This document shows, piece after piece, positions 16,338 to 25,201 of a stretch of 64,000 nucleotides of DNA. The DNA is from Hebobacterum sp964559435. GTDB taxonomy: Bacteria > Armatimonadota > Hebobacteria > Hebobacterales > Hebobacteraceae. The translations under genes were made by a program, and so were the position numbers. Location: positions 1 to 64,000 of the forward strand of contig CAZLHI010000007.1 of assembly GCA_964559435.1 (NCBI GenBank). Reading direction: 5' to 3'. The notes beneath the pieces were generated by a model. That model was not told where the DNA came from. It was given only the letters and a program-made list of their open reading frames with translations, and searched no databases. The number at the start of each line of letters is the position of its first letter. Positions within the stretch are counted from its first letter, which is position 1.

Positions 16338-18088
16338 GTAAGCAACGATCGACGAAGGCAAAGAAGAAGGCCAGACCACGACCGGCCTGCTCGGTCCGGA
16401 AGACGGCCACGAAGGCTGAGAAGATGAGCGGAGCGCAGGCACTGATGGAGGGGCTGAGGCGGGAGGGCGTCGAGGTGATCTTCGGATATCCCGGAGGGGC
16501 CTTGCTCCCCATATACGATGTGCTCTACGAAACTGAGGACATCCGACACATCTTGGTTCGGCACGAGCAGGGCGCGGCCCATGCCGCCGACGGGTACGCG
16601 CGCGCCTCCGGCAAAGTGGGCCTATGCATGGCGACCTCTGGCCCGGGTGCCACGAACCTCGTGACGGGCATCGCCACCGCCCACATGGACTCGGTGCCGA
16701 TCGTCGCCATCACTGGTCAGGTTCCCACCTTCGCCATTGGCAAGGACTCCTTCCAGGAAGCTGACATCACCGGCATCACCCTGCCGATAACGAAGCACAA
16801 CTACCTCATCACGCGGCCGGAGGATATCCCGCGCGTCATCAAAGAGGCCTTTCATATCGCACGCACCGGAAGGCCCGGCCCAGTGTTGATCGACTTCCCG
16901 CGCGACATGCAGCAGGCCCAGATCGATTTCCACTCCCCGGAGGCCGTCGACCTCCCCGGTTATCGGCCGACGTTGACCGGGCACACCATGATGATAAAGA
17001 GAGCCGGCGAACTCATCGACTCTGCGCAGCGCCCACTCATCTACGGCGGCGGCGGCGTGAATAGCTCCGAGGCCCAGACGGAACTCGTAGCGCTGGCCGA
17101 GCGCATCGACGCGCCAGTTACCATGACCCTGATGGGAAAGGGCGGGTTCCCGGAAGACCACCATCTCTACCTCGGCATGCCTGGCATGCACGGCACGGCC
17201 TACTCGAACTACGCGCTCCACGAGGCGGACGTGATCATCGCCGTGGGAACGCGGTTCGACGACCGGGTCACCGGCAAGCTGGACATGTTTGCACGGAACG
17301 CCAAGTTCATCCACATAGACATCGACCCTGCCGAGATCGGCAAGAACGTCGTGCCGCTCCTCCCGATCGTCGGGGATGTGAAGCTGGTTCTGGCCGAGCT
17401 GAACAAGCGGGTGTCGCGTGCGAAGCACCCGGACTGGCGGAAGCGGATCGACGAATGGAAGCAGGAGTACCCAATGGGTTGGAAGGGCGATGGTCTGAAG
17501 CCCCAGTTCGTCATCCAACAGATTCACAAGGCAACCAAGGGCAATGCCATCATAGTGACCGAGGTGGGCCAGAACCAGATGTGGGCGGCCCAGTGGTACC
17601 CGTGCAAGCGGACCCGGCAGTTCATCAGCTCGGGCGGCCTGGGCACGATGGGTTACGGGTTGCCCGCGGCCATCGGCGCGCAGGTCGCTCGGCCGAGCGA
17701 CGTCGTATGGGACATCGCCGGAGACGGCAGCATTCAGATGAACATCCAAGAGATGGCGACGGCCGTGGCGAACAAGATTCCGGTGAAGGTGGCCGTGCTC
17801 AACAACGGCTATCTCGGCATGGTCCGGCAGTGGCAGACGCTGTTCTTCAAGAACCGGCTCTCCCACACCGACATTCGGGTTGGCACGCCAGACCTGGCGA
17901 AGTTGGCGGAGGCCTACGGTGCGGTCGGCATACGTGTGACCGAGGAGTCCGAGGTAGCTCCTGCCATCCAGAAGGCGATGGCGCTGAAGGACTGTCCGTG
18001 CCTCATCGACTTCTTCATAGCACGGGATGAGAACGTGATGCCAATGGTCCCGGCCGGCGGCACAGTCGATGACATGCTGGTGGACTGA
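16334..18088 (+). CDS. ilvB: acetolactate synthase large subunit
   Basis: A 584-residue thiamine-diphosphate enzyme making acetolactate and acetohydroxybutyrate, the first common step of branched-chain amino acid synthesis. A basic, lysine-rich tail of about 30 residues precedes the catalytic core. The core has FGYPGGALLPIYD near residue 49, the catalytic glutamate in HEQGAAHAADGYAR, and the ThDP/Mg motif GDGSIQMNIQEMATA...LNNGYLGMV near residue 461. GTG start, overlapping the ilvD stop by 4 bases. The regulatory subunit gene ilvN follows after 18 bases. Confidence 0.96.
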   Translation: MSKQRSTKAKKKARPRPACSVRKTATKAEKMSGAQALMEGLRREGVEVIFGYPGGALLPIYDVLYETEDIRHILVRHEQGAAHAADGYARASGKVGLCMATSGPGATNLVTGIATAHMDSVPIVAITGQVPTFAIGKDSFQEADITGITLPITKHNYLITRPEDIPRVIKEAFHIARTGRPGPVLIDFPRDMQQAQIDFHSPEAVDLPGYRPTLTGHTMMIKRAGELIDSAQRPLIYGGGGVNSSEAQTELVALAERIDAPVTMTLMGKGGFPEDHHLYLGMPGMHGTAYSNYALHEADVIIAVGTRFDDRVTGKLDMFARNAKFIHIDIDPAEIGKNVVPLLPIVGDVKLVLAELNKRVSRAKHPDWRKRIDEWKQEYPMGWKGDGLKPQFVIQQIHKATKGNAIIVTEVGQNQMWAAQWYPCKRTRQFISSGGLGTMGYGLPAAIGAQVARPSDVVWDIAGDGSIQMNIQEMATAVANKIPVKVAVLNNGYLGMVRQWQTLFFKNRLSHTDIRVGTPDLAKLAEAYGAVGIRVTEESEVAPAIQKAMALKDCPCLIDFFIARDENVMPMVPAGGTVDDMLVD

Positions 18089-18106
18089 GGCGAGGGGAGA
18101 GCGAAG

Positions 18107-18592
18107 ATGAAACATACTATCTCCGTTCTAGTGAACAACCGGCCGGGTGTGCTTGCCCGCACGGCGGGGCTGTTCGCCCGGCGCGGCTTCAACATCGATA
18201 GTCTGGCAGTCAGCACGACGCAGGACCCGGACCTGTCCCGCATGACGATTGTGGTGGAGGGCCCGGACGCGGTCCTGGAGCAGATCTCAAAGCAGCTCTA
18301 CAAGCTGATGGACGTTATCAAGGTCCTGGACCATCAGGACGAAGCTGTGGTCACGCGCGAGCTTGCGCTGATCAAGGTAGTCGCAGAACCCGCGGTGCGC
18401 GGCGAGATCATGCAGACGGTGAACATCTTCCGCGCCAACATCGTCGATGTGTCGGAGCATACGTTCACCATAGAGGTGACAGGCAGCGCCGAGAAGATCG
18501 ATGCTCTCATCACGCTCGTGCAGAAGTACGGGATTCGCGAGATGATGCGCACCGGCCGAATTGTGCTGTCCCGCGGCGGGCAAACAGCTTAG
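18107..18592 (+). CDS. ilvN: acetolactate synthase regulatory subunit
   Basis: A 161-residue small subunit that confers valine feedback control on IlvB. The N-terminal ACT domain opens with MKHTISVLVNNRPGVLARTA and contains RRGFNIDSLAVSTTQ near residue 25. The C-terminal ALS_ss_C domain includes VFRANIVDVSEHTFTIEVTG-like sequence near residue 106 and ends in REMMRTGRIVLSRG. Length and order are normal. It lies 18 bases after ilvB behind a GGGGAGAGCGAAG ribosome site. Confidence 0.96.
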   Translation: MKHTISVLVNNRPGVLARTAGLFARRGFNIDSLAVSTTQDPDLSRMTIVVEGPDAVLEQISKQLYKLMDVIKVLDHQDEAVVTRELALIKVVAEPAVRGEIMQTVNIFRANIVDVSEHTFTIEVTGSAEKIDALITLVQKYGIREMMRTGRIVLSRGGQTA

Positions 18593-18607
18593 GTCGAGGC
18601 CTATCGA

Positions 18608-18973
18608 GTGGAGGAGCTGGTCACAGTCGAGCAGGCAGGCCGGGCGATCGCGATCCTGTCGATCGCTCTGCCCCTTACCGGCGCGGCCGTCGGTGCATTG
18701 ATCGGCGCGCGCCGGCGCAGAGTCGGTCTCGGCCTCCTGGTCGGCTTCCTCTGCGGCTTGCCCGGGCCGGGCGTCTGGGCGCTCTGGAAGATGTACAATG
18801 GCGTCGTCGGCATCTACGGCCTCGACAGCGTACGAGGTCTGTTGATAAACCTAGCGCTGTTCGTGGGCATAGGAATCGTCGTCGGACTCGGGCTGGGATT
18901 AGCTCGGCGGCAGCGGCGACGCAGTGGCCAAACGGCCTCGACCGAGAACGAGGGGGTTAAGGAGAGGAAGACG
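18608..18973 (+). CDS. membrane segment in frame with ilvC
   Basis: A GTG-initiated stretch of 122 codons that has no stop codon and runs straight into the ilvC ATG. It encodes three hydrophobic helices: AIAILSIALPLTGAAVGALIGA, VGLGLLVGFLCGLPGPGVW and LLINLALFVGIGIVVGLGLGLA, near residues 12-34, 40-58 and 77-98. A basic linker RRQRRRSG follows, which would place the C-terminus in the cytoplasm. Either it yields a membrane-tethered ketol-acid reductoisomerase of 452 residues, or it is a separate small membrane protein whose translation reads into ilvC. A good internal ribosome site before the ilvC ATG suggests that at least some IlvC is made free. I do not recognise the membrane part. Confidence 0.6.
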
Positions 18974-19966
18974 ATGGCAAAAGTCTATCGCGATCGAGAT
19001 GCCAAGATATCGGCGATCAAGAGCAAGACGGTCGCAATCATCGGGTACGGCATTCAGGGGAGACCTCATGCCCTGTGCCTCAGAGACAGCGGCGTCAATG
19101 TGGTTGTCGCGGACCTGGAGGGAACCCCGGGATGGAAGAATGCGAAGGCCGACGGGTTCGCTCCACTGTCCTCGGCAGAGGCCGCCGCGCAGGGGGAGGT
19201 AATTGCTGTTCTCACTCCAGACCACGTGCAGCCCGTCGTCTACCGCGATGCGATCGAGGCCAACTTGAAGCGCGGTAACGCGCTGATGTTCGCCCACGGG
19301 TTCAACATCCACTACAACCAGATAGTCCCGCCGAAGAATGTGGACGTGTTCATGGTCGCGCCCAAAGGTCCTGGCGCGCTCGTGCGCGCCGAGTTCGAGC
19401 GGGGCCGCGGAGTTCCGTCTCTGGTGGCGGTCTCTCAAGACGCCAGCGGGGAGGCCAAGGACATCGCCCTCGCCTACGCGAAGGCGCTCGGAGCAACGCG
19501 CGCCGGCGTGCTGGAGACCACCTTCGCCGAGGAGACGGAGACGGACCTGTTCGGGGAGCAGGCCGTCCTGTGCGGGGGCGTCACCGAACTCATCAAGGCC
19601 GGTTTCGAGACACTGGTTGAGGCCGGCTATCAGCCCGAGTGCGCCTATTACGAGGTGTTGCACGAGCTAAAGCTGATAGTCGACCTCATTCAGGCGCACG
19701 GCATCAACGGCATGCGCCGCCGCGTGAGCGACACCGCGGAGTACGGCGACATGACGCGTGGGCCCCGGGTCATCGGCCCGGAGGTGCGCGACGCGATGGA
19801 GGATATCCTCGAGGAGGTCCAGACTGGCGAGTTCGCGCGGGAGTGGATCCTCGAGAACAGGGCGAACCGTCCGGTCTTCAGTCGCCTGCGAGACCTGGAG
19901 GCTCAACATCCGATCGAGATAGTCGGGCCTCAGCTGCGCAAGATGATGTCCTGGCTGAGCGAGTAG
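18974..19966 (+). CDS. ilvC: ketol-acid reductoisomerase (class I)
   Basis: A 330-residue class I enzyme converting acetolactate to dihydroxy-isovalerate. The Rossmann motif is GYGIQGRPHA near residue 24 (usually GYGSQGHAHA). The catalytic region FAHGFNIHYNQI, VFMVAPKGPG, EETETDLFGEQAVLCGG and YYEVLHELKLIVDLI is fully conserved. The cofactor loop reads VVVADLEGTPGW instead of the usual VVVGLREGSxSW, so the arginine and serine that grip the NADPH phosphate are missing. The ATG at 18974 has AAGGAGAGG 6 bases upstream and is the canonical MAKVY start, yet the frame is open back to 18608. Confidence 0.95.
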   Translation: MAKVYRDRDAKISAIKSKTVAIIGYGIQGRPHALCLRDSGVNVVVADLEGTPGWKNAKADGFAPLSSAEAAAQGEVIAVLTPDHVQPVVYRDAIEANLKRGNALMFAHGFNIHYNQIVPPKNVDVFMVAPKGPGALVRAEFERGRGVPSLVAVSQDASGEAKDIALAYAKALGATRAGVLETTFAEETETDLFGEQAVLCGGVTELIKAGFETLVEAGYQPECAYYEVLHELKLIVDLIQAHGINGMRRRVSDTAEYGDMTRGPRVIGPEVRDAMEDILEEVQTGEFAREWILENRANRPVFSRLRDLEAQHPIEIVGPQLRKMMSWLSE

Positions 19967-19998
19967 ATCCGCACCCAGTGGAAAGGAGGCATGGCGAG

Positions 19999-21609
19999 AT
20001 GCCTGCCGCCAAGAGATCCCGAAGCAAGAAGACGCAGATCATGATCTTCGACACGACGCTTCGCGACGCTGAGCAGTGCCCGGGCGCAGCAATGACGGGC
20101 GAAGAGAAGCTCAAGGTCGCGCGCCAGCTCGCTCGCCTCGGGGTCGATGTCATAGAGGCCGGCTTCCCCTATTCGTCGCCCGGCGACTTCGAGGCGGTGC
20201 AGCGGATCGCGTCCGAGGTGAGGGGGCCGACCATCTGCGGCCTGAGCCTCTGTCGTCTGGAAGGCATCGATCGCACGGCCGAGGCGCTGAAGGAGGGGAA
20301 GAAGGTGCGGCTGCACGCTTTCCTCAGCACGTCGCCACAGCACCGCGAAGGCATCCTTGGAAAAAGCAAGCAGGAAGTGCTTCAGATGGCCGTGTCCTCC
20401 GTCGAGCGGGCGCGGTCACAGATCGACGAGGTCGAGTTCTCGCCCATGGACGCCACGCGCACGGAATTCGACTTCCTGTGCGAGATCGTCGAGGCGGCCA
20501 TAGAAGCCGGCGCCTCGATCGTCAACATACCGGACACACTCGGATACTCTGTTCCCTCCGAGTTCGGCGACCTGATCCGGCGTCTGCGCGAGTCGGTGCC
20601 GAACATCGACAAGGCCGTCATCAGCGTGCACTGCCACGACGATCTCGGGCTCGCGACCGCGAACTCGCTCGCCGGCGTGCTCAGTGGCGCCACTCAGGTT
20701 GAGTGCACGATCAACGGCCTGGGCGAACGCGCGGGCAACGCATCACTGGAGGAGATCGTCGTCATACTCGACACCCGCCGGGAGCTGAAGCGGAGGCTCT
20801 GCACCGGCATCGACCTCAAAGAGATCTACCGGACGAGCCGCCTCGTTCGCGACGTCACCGGAATCCCGGTGCAGCCCAACAAGGCGATCGTTGGTGAGAA
20901 CGCTTTTGCACACTCCTCCGGTGTCCACGTGGATGGGGTCATTAAGCTGCTGGAGCGCCGCTCCAGCTTCGAGATCGTGCGCCCGCAGAAGATCGGTCGC
21001 GAGAAGAGCGAGATCGTGCTCACCAGTCGGTCCGGCCGCAAGGCGGTCAGGCACCGCTTGTCCGAGCTGGGCTACGAGCTGTCTCTGGATGAGCTTGAGA
21101 AGACATATCAGCGCTTTCTTGCGCTGGCCGATCAGCGCAAGGAGGTGACAGACGGCGAGCTGGAATCTCTGGTCGCCGACGAGCTGCGGCTCACCCAGGA
21201 GATCTATGCATTGGACTACCTACACGTAGTCAGCGGCGGCACCACTATCCCGACGGCCACGGTGAGGCTACGGCGCAATGGTGAGGTGTTCCAGTCGGTG
21301 GCCAGCGGAGTGGGCAGCGTTGACTCCGTCTACAAGGCGATCAACGACATCATCAAGCTACCACACAAGCTGGTCGACTATACGGTCAGCTCGGTAACCG
21401 GTGGCACCGACGCTCTCGGGGAGGTGACCGTGCGGATCAGCGACAGGGCCAGCACGGTGCACACGGGTCGCGGGTCGAGTATGGATATCATCGAGGCCTC
21501 TGCAAAAGCCTATCTGCAGGCGCTGAATAAAGCGGTCTTTCGGAGCGAGGGTGGGCCGACGCGCCGCAAGAGCAAGAAGAGACCGAAGAAGGCCAAGCGG
21601 AAGGCTTGA
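19999..21609 (+). CDS. leuA: 2-isopropylmalate synthase
   Basis: A 536-residue 2-isopropylmalate synthase, the committing step to leucine. The HMGL-like TIM barrel begins with IFDTTLRDAEQCPGAAMT, and the metal-binding HCHDDLG appears near residue 214. NGLGERAGNASLEE and HSSGVHVDG complete the active site. The C-terminal regulatory (LeuA dimer) domain, from about residue 395, contains YLHVVSGGTTIPTATVRL. It ends in a lysine/arginine-rich tail. The frame is open upstream inside ilvC, but the ATG at 19999 has AAAGGAGG 10 bases before it. A second ATG at 19991 is out of frame. It overlaps leuC by 4 bases. Confidence 0.95.
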   Translation: MPAAKRSRSKKTQIMIFDTTLRDAEQCPGAAMTGEEKLKVARQLARLGVDVIEAGFPYSSPGDFEAVQRIASEVRGPTICGLSLCRLEGIDRTAEALKEGKKVRLHAFLSTSPQHREGILGKSKQEVLQMAVSSVERARSQIDEVEFSPMDATRTEFDFLCEIVEAAIEAGASIVNIPDTLGYSVPSEFGDLIRRLRESVPNIDKAVISVHCHDDLGLATANSLAGVLSGATQVECTINGLGERAGNASLEEIVVILDTRRELKRRLCTGIDLKEIYRTSRLVRDVTGIPVQPNKAIVGENAFAHSSGVHVDGVIKLLERRSSFEIVRPQKIGREKSEIVLTSRSGRKAVRHRLSELGYELSLDELEKTYQRFLALADQRKEVTDGELESLVADELRLTQEIYALDYLHVVSGGTTIPTATVRLRRNGEVFQSVASGVGSVDSVYKAINDIIKLPHKLVDYTVSSVTGGTDALGEVTVRISDRASTVHTGRGSSMDIIEASAKAYLQALNKAVFRSEGGPTRRKSKKRPKKAKRKA

Positions 21610-22874
21610 AGGGAGTGGGCCAGACGATCACTGAGAAGATACTCGCGGTCCATTCCGGGGAAGCTGAGGTGCGTCCGGGCCAGTTCGTCATGGCCCGCGT
21701 TGACCTCATGCTTGGCAACGACGTCACGGCCCCTCTGGCCATAGAGAAGTTTCGAAACATCGGCGCGGGTCAGCTGGCGGAGGCCGCCCGGGTCGTGCTT
21801 GTCGCCGACCACGCGACACCCAACAAGGACATCAAGGCGGCCGAGCAATGCCGAGTGATGCGCGATTTCTCCCGCGAGCAGGGGATCGAGCGGTTTTACG
21901 ATGCCGGGCGCGGCGGAATCGAGCACGCCCTCTTGCCGGAGGAAGGCCTCGTCGCACCAGGCGAGTGCATCATCGGCGCAGATTCACATACCTGTACGTA
22001 CGGGGCGCTGGGAGCCTTCGCGACAGGTGTCGGCAGCACCGACCTGGCGGCGGCCATGGCGACGGGAGAGTGCTGGCTGCGCGTCCCCGAGTCGATCAAG
22101 CTCGCGTATCGCGGCAAGCGCAAGCCCTGGGTGGGCGGGAAAGACCTCATCCTGTACACGATCGGCAAGATTGGGGTGGCCGGCGCACGCTATCAGGCGC
22201 TGGAGTTCTGCGGCGAGGCCATCGAGACTCTCGGGGTGTCAGGCCGACTCACGATGTGCAACATGGCCATTGAGGCGGGGGCGAAGAACGGCATCATCGC
22301 GCCGGACGCTGTGACCGAGGAATACATCCGCTCCGTCACGGAGCGCTCCTACACTGCGCACTTCAGCGACCCGGACGCAGCCTACTCGCAGACGCTGGAG
22401 ATCGACTGCACCGACATCGACCTTCAGGTGGCCGCGCCGCCGTTGCCGGAGAAGGCCAGGCCGGTACGGGATCTCAGCGATGTCACCATCGATCAGGCGG
22501 TGATCGGTTCCTGCACGAACGGCCGAATCGAGGACCTCAGGGAGGCCGCACAGGTCCTCCAGGGCCGAAGGGTGCGCCCGAACGTCCGCCTGATCGTCAT
22601 CCCGGCCACGCAGCGAGTGCATCTCCAGGTGATCAAGGAAGGCCTTGGGGAGGTCTTCATCGAGGCTGGCGCCGCGCTGAGCACGCCAACCTGCGGCCCA
22701 TGCTTGGGCATGCACATGGGCGTCCTGGCGCAGGGGGAGCGGGCCGTCGCCACCACCAACCGGAACTTCGTCGGCCGCATGGGACACCAGGAGAGCGAGG
22801 TGTATCTTGCCGGGCCGGCCGTGGCGGCGGCCTCGGCTGTGCTGGGACGCATCGGCAGCCCAGAGGAGCTCTGA
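21606..22874 (+). CDS. leuC: 3-isopropylmalate dehydratase large subunit
   Basis: A 422-residue aconitase-superfamily subunit of the shorter, archaeal-like homoaconitase/isopropylmalate isomerase type (Proteobacterial LeuC is about 465). Iron-sulfur ligands are visible in GSCTNGRIEDLR near residue 299 and in TPTCGPCLGMHMG near residue 361. The HDHATPNKD-like motif is present as DHATPNKDIKAAEQC near residue 65. It probably starts at the TTG at 21606, which overlaps the leuA stop and has GGAAGG upstream; GTG at 21615 is an alternative. LeuD, its partner, follows immediately. Confidence 0.93.
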   Translation: MKGVGQTITEKILAVHSGEAEVRPGQFVMARVDLMLGNDVTAPLAIEKFRNIGAGQLAEAARVVLVADHATPNKDIKAAEQCRVMRDFSREQGIERFYDAGRGGIEHALLPEEGLVAPGECIIGADSHTCTYGALGAFATGVGSTDLAAAMATGECWLRVPESIKLAYRGKRKPWVGGKDLILYTIGKIGVAGARYQALEFCGEAIETLGVSGRLTMCNMAIEAGAKNGIIAPDAVTEEYIRSVTERSYTAHFSDPDAAYSQTLEIDCTDIDLQVAAPPLPEKARPVRDLSDVTIDQAVIGSCTNGRIEDLREAAQVLQGRRVRPNVRLIVIPATQRVHLQVIKEGLGEVFIEAGAALSTPTCGPCLGMHMGVLAQGERAVATTNRNFVGRMGHQESEVYLAGPAVAAASAVLGRIGSPEEL

Positions 22875-23374
22875 TGAGCAAGACCCGCGGTCGAGCTCAC
22901 GTTTACGGGGACAACGTCAACACCGACGTGATCATACCGGCGCGCTACCTGACTACCTCGGAACCTGCCGAGCTCGCTCGCCACTGCATGGAAGACATCG
23001 ACCCGGGATTCGTGGCCGAAGTCGAGCCGGGAGATGTGATCGTCGGGGGAGAGAACTTCGGCTGTGGAAGCTCTCGCGAGCATGCGCCTGTGGCGATCAA
23101 GGCCGCCGGTGTAGGGGCCGTCATCGCGATGAGCTTCGCTCGGATCTTCTTCCGCAACGCGATCAACACAGGGCTGCCAGCTCTGGCTTGTCCGAAGGCG
23201 GCCGCCGACATCAAGAACGGCGACGAACTCGCGGTGGATCTTGCCACAGGCCGCATCGACAACCTGACACAGGGCCGAAGCTATGAGGCGGAGCCGTTCC
23301 CGCCTTTTCTCCAGGAGATAATCACGGCCGGCGGCCTGGTGCCTTACACGCGAAAGCGACTGGCGGCTCGCTAG
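22874..23374 (+). CDS. leuD: 3-isopropylmalate dehydratase small subunit
   Basis: A 166-residue swivel-domain subunit that partners LeuC. It opens with RAHVYGDNVNTDVIIPARYL and carries the substrate-recognition motif GGENFGCGSSREHAP near residue 57, as in archaeal-type LeuD. The ATG overlaps the leuC stop (TGATG). It is the last gene of the T-box operon. No leuB (isopropylmalate dehydrogenase) follows; the next gene is convergent and overlaps by 4 bases. Confidence 0.94.
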   Translation: MSKTRGRAHVYGDNVNTDVIIPARYLTTSEPAELARHCMEDIDPGFVAEVEPGDVIVGGENFGCGSSREHAPVAIKAAGVGAVIAMSFARIFFRNAINTGLPALACPKAAADIKNGDELAVDLATGRIDNLTQGRSYEAEPFPPFLQEIITAGGLVPYTRKRLAAR

Positions 23375-23607
23375 GTGTCGCCGGGCTCGCGAGGTGCCGG
23401 TCGGGCGACGCGCCTCGCCGCTCTGAGGAACTGGGGGCGCGGCATCAGGACAGTCCGCCCGCAGCGACGACACTGAATGCGTATGTCGATGCCGGTGCGG
23501 ACGACCGTCCATTCGTTCGCCCCACATGCGTGAGGCTTACGCATCTGGACCGAGTCCCCAAGTCGGATTCCGGAGATCTCAGACACGTCACGGTCCTTCG
23601 GCGGCAA
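23371..23607 (-). CDS. DUF951 zinc-ribbon-like protein
   Basis: A 78-residue protein of the DUF951 family. The conserved core reads VQMRKPHACGANEWTVVR followed by RIQCRRCGRTVLMPR, giving CG...C..CG metal-type cysteines. In many Firmicutes and Chloroflexi this gene sits near chromosome-partition or ychF genes; here it is isolated. Its function is unknown; the fold suggests nucleic-acid or RNA binding. It overlaps the end of leuD tail to tail by 4 bases. Confidence 0.85.
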   Translation of the reverse strand: MPPKDRDVSEISGIRLGDSVQMRKPHACGANEWTVVRTGIDIRIQCRRCGRTVLMPRPQFLRAARRVARPAPREPGDT

Positions 23608-23749
23608 CGGCCGCGCGTCCTACCAGAGGTATCCCCATCGGGAGGAAGGGGCGCGGGCCCGCAGAAAGGCCTAGCGTTTGCATCGGTGGGTGAGCGCCCG
23701 CGGGTGGAGCGCTCCGAGGCGGCGGGACAGCATATAGAGAGGATTCACA

Positions 23750-25201
23750 ATGCGCGTGCAACTGGTTGTCGTTCTGGTCTTGTCCACAGGTATTGCCGTG
23801 CTTGGCAACAGCTCCTTCGCGGCCCAGGAGCTCCCAACGCCTGAGGCGCCCCTGATAGCCGTGAAGTATACAGGCCCTGAGCTGACAGGCGGGGGGCCGG
23901 AAGGAGTGACTGATGTCGTCCCGCCCACGCTCTCTCTAGAAAAGGCCATACAGCTAGCCATCCAATACAACCCAGACGTGGCCGCTTCCGCCCAGGGAGT
24001 CATGGCGACCGACGCTCAGGTGATTCAGGCCATCTCCAGGCTGATGCCCCGTGTCACTGTGGAGGCGAATCGCGTCACGCCCGTGGATCTTCCGGAGTTC
24101 TCTTTCCAGAGCTCGGAGCCGGCGTGGGAGACGACTGTCGGCTTCTCCCAGCCCCTCTACGCCGGCGGCCGTCTCCGCGCGGGGGTGAGAGCGGCCAGAG
24201 ACCTGTTGCGAGGATCGGAGGGTGCCTACCGGCGCACCCAGCAGGAGATCGCCTTCGCTGTCCGCAGCCTTTACTACACGGTGCTGTCCGCAGAGTGGCA
24301 GGTTCGCGTGCAGAGGCAGACTCTCGAGCTCGCCGAGGAATCGCTGCGGGTCGCTCGGCTGCGGTATGAGGCGGGGGTGGCACCCGAGTTCGACGTCCTC
24401 TCGGCCGAGGCACGCGTCGCGCGGACGGAGCAGGGCATCATCTCGGCAGAGGCCCTGCGCGATACCGCCTGGGCCAGTCTGAGTACCGCCATCGGCGTGC
24501 CGATTCCCGCGGGGACGGAGCTCTCCACACCGAGACCTGTCGCCGCCCGCGAAGCGTCGCCTGAGTCGCTGCGAGCGGAGGCGCTCGTGGAACGGCCTGA
24601 CCTGCTTGCCGCTGAGGCCCTGGTCGCTGCCGAGCGCGCTCGCGTCGCTGTCGCGAGGGCCGGCCGCTACCCGACCATCGCCGCCAACGTTGGCTACACG
24701 CTACGTGAAGACGTCGTCGTCGACGGGGAGATCATTGGCAGTCCCGGAACCGACATCGTCGTCTCTCAGGACAGCGGGTTCGTCTCCCTGAGCATCGGCT
24801 GGAGCCTCTTCAACGGCGGGCAGGTCGAGGGCGAAGTCCGCGAAGCAGAGGCCCGCATGCGACAGGCTGAAGACGCTGTACACAGCCTCCGCCAGCAGAT
24901 CGAGCTCGACGTGCGCTCCGCCGATCTCGCCGTGGCCGCCGCCCGTGCCCAGGTACAGGCCGCTGGGAAGGAGGTCACGCAGCAGGAGGAAGCCTACCGC
25001 ATCGCGACCATTCGGTACCAGGAGGGGGTCGGGACCAGCGTTGAGCTTCTCATCGCCGAGACCGACCTGGCGGACGCCCGCACGCGCCTCAACCGCGCTG
25101 CCTTCGACCTGGCAATAGCCATCGCTCGACTCGACCTGGCCCTTGGGCGAGATGTGCTCTTCCAGGAGTCACTCGCCGCGGAGGAGGGGGTGAGTGAGTA
25201 G
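23750..25201 (+). CDS. TolC-family outer membrane efflux protein
   Basis: A 483-residue outer membrane efflux protein with an N-terminal signal peptide (MRVQLVVVLVLSTGIAVLG...FAAQ, cleavage near residue 26). Two repeated OEP domains follow, with long heptad-rich helices such as EAIQLAIQYNP-like sequence near residue 65 and repeated ARVARTEQGI and EAEARMRQAEDAV segments. It shows that the cell has an outer membrane. No membrane-fusion or inner-membrane pump gene is adjacent, so its partners are elsewhere. The ATG has an AGAGAGG ribosome site. The 3' end overlaps the aminotransferase gene by 8 bases. Confidence 0.92.
   Translation: MRVQLVVVLVLSTGIAVLGNSSFAAQELPTPEAPLIAVKYTGPELTGGGPEGVTDVVPPTLSLEKAIQLAIQYNPDVAASAQGVMATDAQVIQAISRLMPRVTVEANRVTPVDLPEFSFQSSEPAWETTVGFSQPLYAGGRLRAGVRAARDLLRGSEGAYRRTQQEIAFAVRSLYYTVLSAEWQVRVQRQTLELAEESLRVARLRYEAGVAPEFDVLSAEARVARTEQGIISAEALRDTAWASLSTAIGVPIPAGTELSTPRPVAAREASPESLRAEALVERPDLLAAEALVAAERARVAVARAGRYPTIAANVGYTLREDVVVDGEIIGSPGTDIVVSQDSGFVSLSIGWSLFNGGQVEGEVREAEARMRQAEDAVHSLRQQIELDVRSADLAVAAARAQVQAAGKEVTQQEEAYRIATIRYQEGVGTSVELLIAETDLADARTRLNRAAFDLAIAIARLDLALGRDVLFQESLAAEEGVSE

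Noticed and set aside
16622..18115. 497-residue minus-strand ORF across ilvB
   Set aside because: Shadow of ilvB; composition is histidine/arginine-rich with no domain.
19991..20001. ATG at 19991 as the leuA start
   Set aside because: It is out of frame with leuA; the ATG at 19999 is in frame and suitably spaced from AAAGGAGG.
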